Assembly (NCBI GenBank): GCA_945902755.1
Contig: CAMDNC010000013.1
Span: forward strand, 1 to 38,800
Origin: Flavipsychrobacter stenotrophus
Lineage (GTDB): Bacteria > Bacteroidota > Bacteroidia > Chitinophagales > Chitinophagaceae
DNA length: 38,800 nucleotides
Direction of reading: 5' to 3'
Position 1 is the stretch's first letter, and the number at the start of each line of letters is the position of its first letter. Positions 36,461-38,800 of this stretch are shown piece after piece. A model generated the notes under the pieces. It saw nothing but the letters and a program-made list of their open reading frames with translations. It had not been told where the DNA came from and did not search any database. The translations under genes were made by a program, and so were the position numbers.

Positions 36461-36946
36461 TTAATCGAAATATTGGATCTGTATGTCCGATGGATAATAA
36501 GGTACTGTCGAGTAAGGATTGCCGGGTACAGTTACCAACGAGTCGTTCAGTTTGTAGGTTACCGTATTCGTGCAATAGTGCGTTTTAGAGGTGGCACTCT
36601 CGTGAGATATATTTGAAATATAATATACTCTGTTCGATGGTTTCAGTTTTATCTGCCAGTCGTATTCATAGGTTTCTTCACCCTTCATTGGTATCTCCAT
36701 ACTTTTGTCTGTAACACCTACCTGTACTAACCTTATAGCAGGAAAAGTCTCCGACAATTGCCCGAAGTCACTGCCTTTTCTGAACTTATTTACCACTGCA
36801 GAGGTGTCTGGCACCTTCAGGCTAGATAATGGACTGAAGAATAAAACCTTCCGAATAACAGGGGTTTCACAGTTGATAGTCTTTTTGCAAGAATAAAAAC
36901 CAAGAGTAGCTCCTAGCAGCACGGCAAGACTGATGACACGTTTCAT
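36461..36946 (-). CDS. Hypothetical lipoprotein
   Basis: 161 aa; N-terminus MKRVISLAVLLGATLGFYSCKK (lipobox-like). Confidence 0.7.
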   Translation of the reverse strand: MKRVISLAVLLGATLGFYSCKKTINCETPVIRKVLFFSPLSSLKVPDTSAVVNKFRKGSDFGQLSETFPAIRLVQVGVTDKSMEIPMKGEETYEYDWQIKLKPSNRVYYISNISHESATSKTHYCTNTVTYKLNDSLVTVPGNPYSTVPYYPSDIQIQYFD

Positions 36947-37179
36947 AAGTTACAACTTATTTAAATAATGGTACAATATAAGGGCAATTTCAATTATAAG
37001 CAAATCGGGCATGCAATTTACCTACTTTTCACTTCATTGCTACCCGTATTCCGTTTTTTGGGTCTCCTTTTCGTCCTGCAGTGTCTTTGTAAGTGCCGCT
37101 TATTATTCGCTTCTTGGCTTTTGCCCTCACACACGGTATCTTTGCCACACATTATTACATAAAAACAATTTACAATTCA

Positions 37180-38694
37180 ATGGATCGCAAAATACAATCT
37201 GCGCTTATCTCGGTATTTTACAAGGACGGTTTGGAACCCATAGTACGCAAGCTACATGAGCTGGGCGTTACCATTTACTCTACTGGTGGCACACAGTCTT
37301 TTATAGAGCAGTTAGGCATTCCCTGCACTGCTGTGGAAAGTGTAACTGGTTACCCATCTATTTTGGGCGGCAGAGTAAAAACACTACACCCACGCGTATT
37401 TGGTGGCATCCTAGCGCGTCGCGATTTACCAGAAGATACCAGCCAAACGCAGGAATATGGCATTTCATTGCTCGACCTTGTGATTGTAGACTTGTATCCG
37501 TTTGAAGAAACACTGAAACAAACCACCGACGAAAAAACCATCATTGAGAAAATAGACATAGGTGGCGTGTCGCTGATACGTGCTGCTGGCAAAAACTATA
37601 AGGACGTAGTTATTGTTGCGTCTCGCAATCAGTACGCCAACCTGCTCCAGTTGCTGGCCAGCGACAATGGCAATACTACACTCGCCGACCGACGTTCGTT
37701 CGCAGCAGTAGCTTTTGCCGAATGTGCGCACTATGATGTGGCCATTTCAGATTACTTCAATAGCAGCCCCGATGCTGCCCAGTTTCAATTGTCGCACGCT
37801 AGCAAACAGCATCTCCGTTATGGCGAAAACCCTCATCAGCATGCTGCTTTTTACGGTAACCTCGATGAACTCTTCACAAAGCTTAATGGTAAAGAACTCT
37901 CTTATAACAACCTTGTAGATGTAGACGCAGCCTGCCAGATAATTTCAGAATTTACTGAGCCTACATTTGCGGTCATCAAGCACACCAATGTTTGTGGCAT
38001 AGCCACACGCAGCAATGTTTCTGCAGCATGGGATGCCGCTCTTGCCGGCGACCCAGAAAGCGCTTTTGGTGGTGTACTCGTTACCAATCAAACCATCAAT
38101 GCATCGGTAGCCGGAAAAATTAGTGAGCTGTTCTTCGAAATCCTCATTGCGCCTGCTTATGACGATGATGCGTTGACGATACTCAAAACCAAGAAAAACC
38201 GTATTCTGCTACAGCAAAAACAATCTTTTTTCCCTGTGCGCGAATACAAGCGCATACTGAATGGTGTACTAGTTCAAGCAGCAGACAACACCAACTTTAC
38301 TGAGTGGAACGAAGCTGGTGCTCGTAACTGCACAGAGGCTGAGCATACAGATCTGTTGTTTGCCAACATCGTTTGCAAACACCTGAAATCAAATGCAATA
38401 GCTATAGTAAAAGACCGCCAGCTGATAGGCAAGGGTTGCGGACAAACCAGCCGTATAGACGCCCTGCGTCATGCGCTAGACAAGGCCAAACAATCGGGCT
38501 TCGCTACGCAAGGTGCAGTGCTCGCTTCTGACGCCTTTTTCCCGTTCGACGATTGTGTACGCATGGCACACGATGCTGGTATCAATGCTGTAATACAGCC
38601 CGGCGGCTCAGTGCGCGATGCCGACAGCATCACCTACTGCAAGGGCAACAACATGGCTATGGTAATGACCCAGCTCAGGCACTTCAAGCATTAA
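37180..38694 (+). CDS. purH: Bifunctional AICAR formyltransferase / IMP cyclohydrolase
   Basis: MDRKIQSALISVFYKDGLEPIVRKLHELGVTIYSTGGTQSFIE, RVKTLHPRVFGGILARRD, LRYGENPHQHAAFYG, VIQPGGSVRDAD. Start at internal ATG 37180. Confidence 0.98.
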   Translation: MDRKIQSALISVFYKDGLEPIVRKLHELGVTIYSTGGTQSFIEQLGIPCTAVESVTGYPSILGGRVKTLHPRVFGGILARRDLPEDTSQTQEYGISLLDLVIVDLYPFEETLKQTTDEKTIIEKIDIGGVSLIRAAGKNYKDVVIVASRNQYANLLQLLASDNGNTTLADRRSFAAVAFAECAHYDVAISDYFNSSPDAAQFQLSHASKQHLRYGENPHQHAAFYGNLDELFTKLNGKELSYNNLVDVDAACQIISEFTEPTFAVIKHTNVCGIATRSNVSAAWDAALAGDPESAFGGVLVTNQTINASVAGKISELFFEILIAPAYDDDALTILKTKKNRILLQQKQSFFPVREYKRILNGVLVQAADNTNFTEWNEAGARNCTEAEHTDLLFANIVCKHLKSNAIAIVKDRQLIGKGCGQTSRIDALRHALDKAKQSGFATQGAVLASDAFFPFDDCVRMAHDAGINAVIQPGGSVRDADSITYCKGNNMAMVMTQLRHFKH

Positions 38695-38714
38695 TAGTTC
38701 AAAGCATATAATAC

Positions 38715-38755
38715 AAACAGCCCCAGGAATAGACATCCCGGGGCTGTTTATTTAT
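38715..38755 (+). terminator. Rho-independent terminator after purH
   Basis: AAACAGCCCC-aggaatagacatccc-GGGGCTGTTT followed by ATTTAT. Confidence 0.8.
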
Positions 38756-38800
38756 GGTTAATAATTTATTCCTTCATTCTGTCATTAGCAGTGATGCACC

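Overview
The window reads as a Bacteroidetes-type chromosomal segment: TAnnTTTG-type promoters, TonB/OMP beta-barrel proteins and many short lipoproteins. Most of it is housekeeping: the end of pntA plus pntB, a tRNA-Thr/Tyr/Gly/Thr cluster with tuf, a tRNA-Trp-secE-nusG block, gltX, thyA, purH and two DEAD-box helicases. Four regions stand out. (1) The pntAB operon is split by a degraded four-helix-bundle (23S IVS/Avd-like) gene flanked by oppositely oriented TTTGGAATTT-like low-complexity repeats. (2) A five-gene minus-strand signalling operon (about 5.2-11.6 kb) combines a LuxR-type regulator, a receiver lacking all catalytic residues, a single-domain receiver, a 1291-aa multi-PAS kinase with an HNOBA-like N-terminus, and a receiver fused to a kinase-like module whose H-box His is replaced by Gln. 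(3) A compact Mu-like packaging module (TerS-like, TerL, DUF1320/gp36-like, DUF935 portal, small tail-like protein) has no recognisable capsid, protease or integrase gene and carries an acidic secreted protein and a membrane protein; this is the best candidate for an undescribed or domesticated system. (4) tRNA-Trp-secE-nusG is separated from tuf and inverted, with a terminator-like hairpin between a candidate promoter and the tRNA. All family calls come from reading the sequence and were not checked by any database search.
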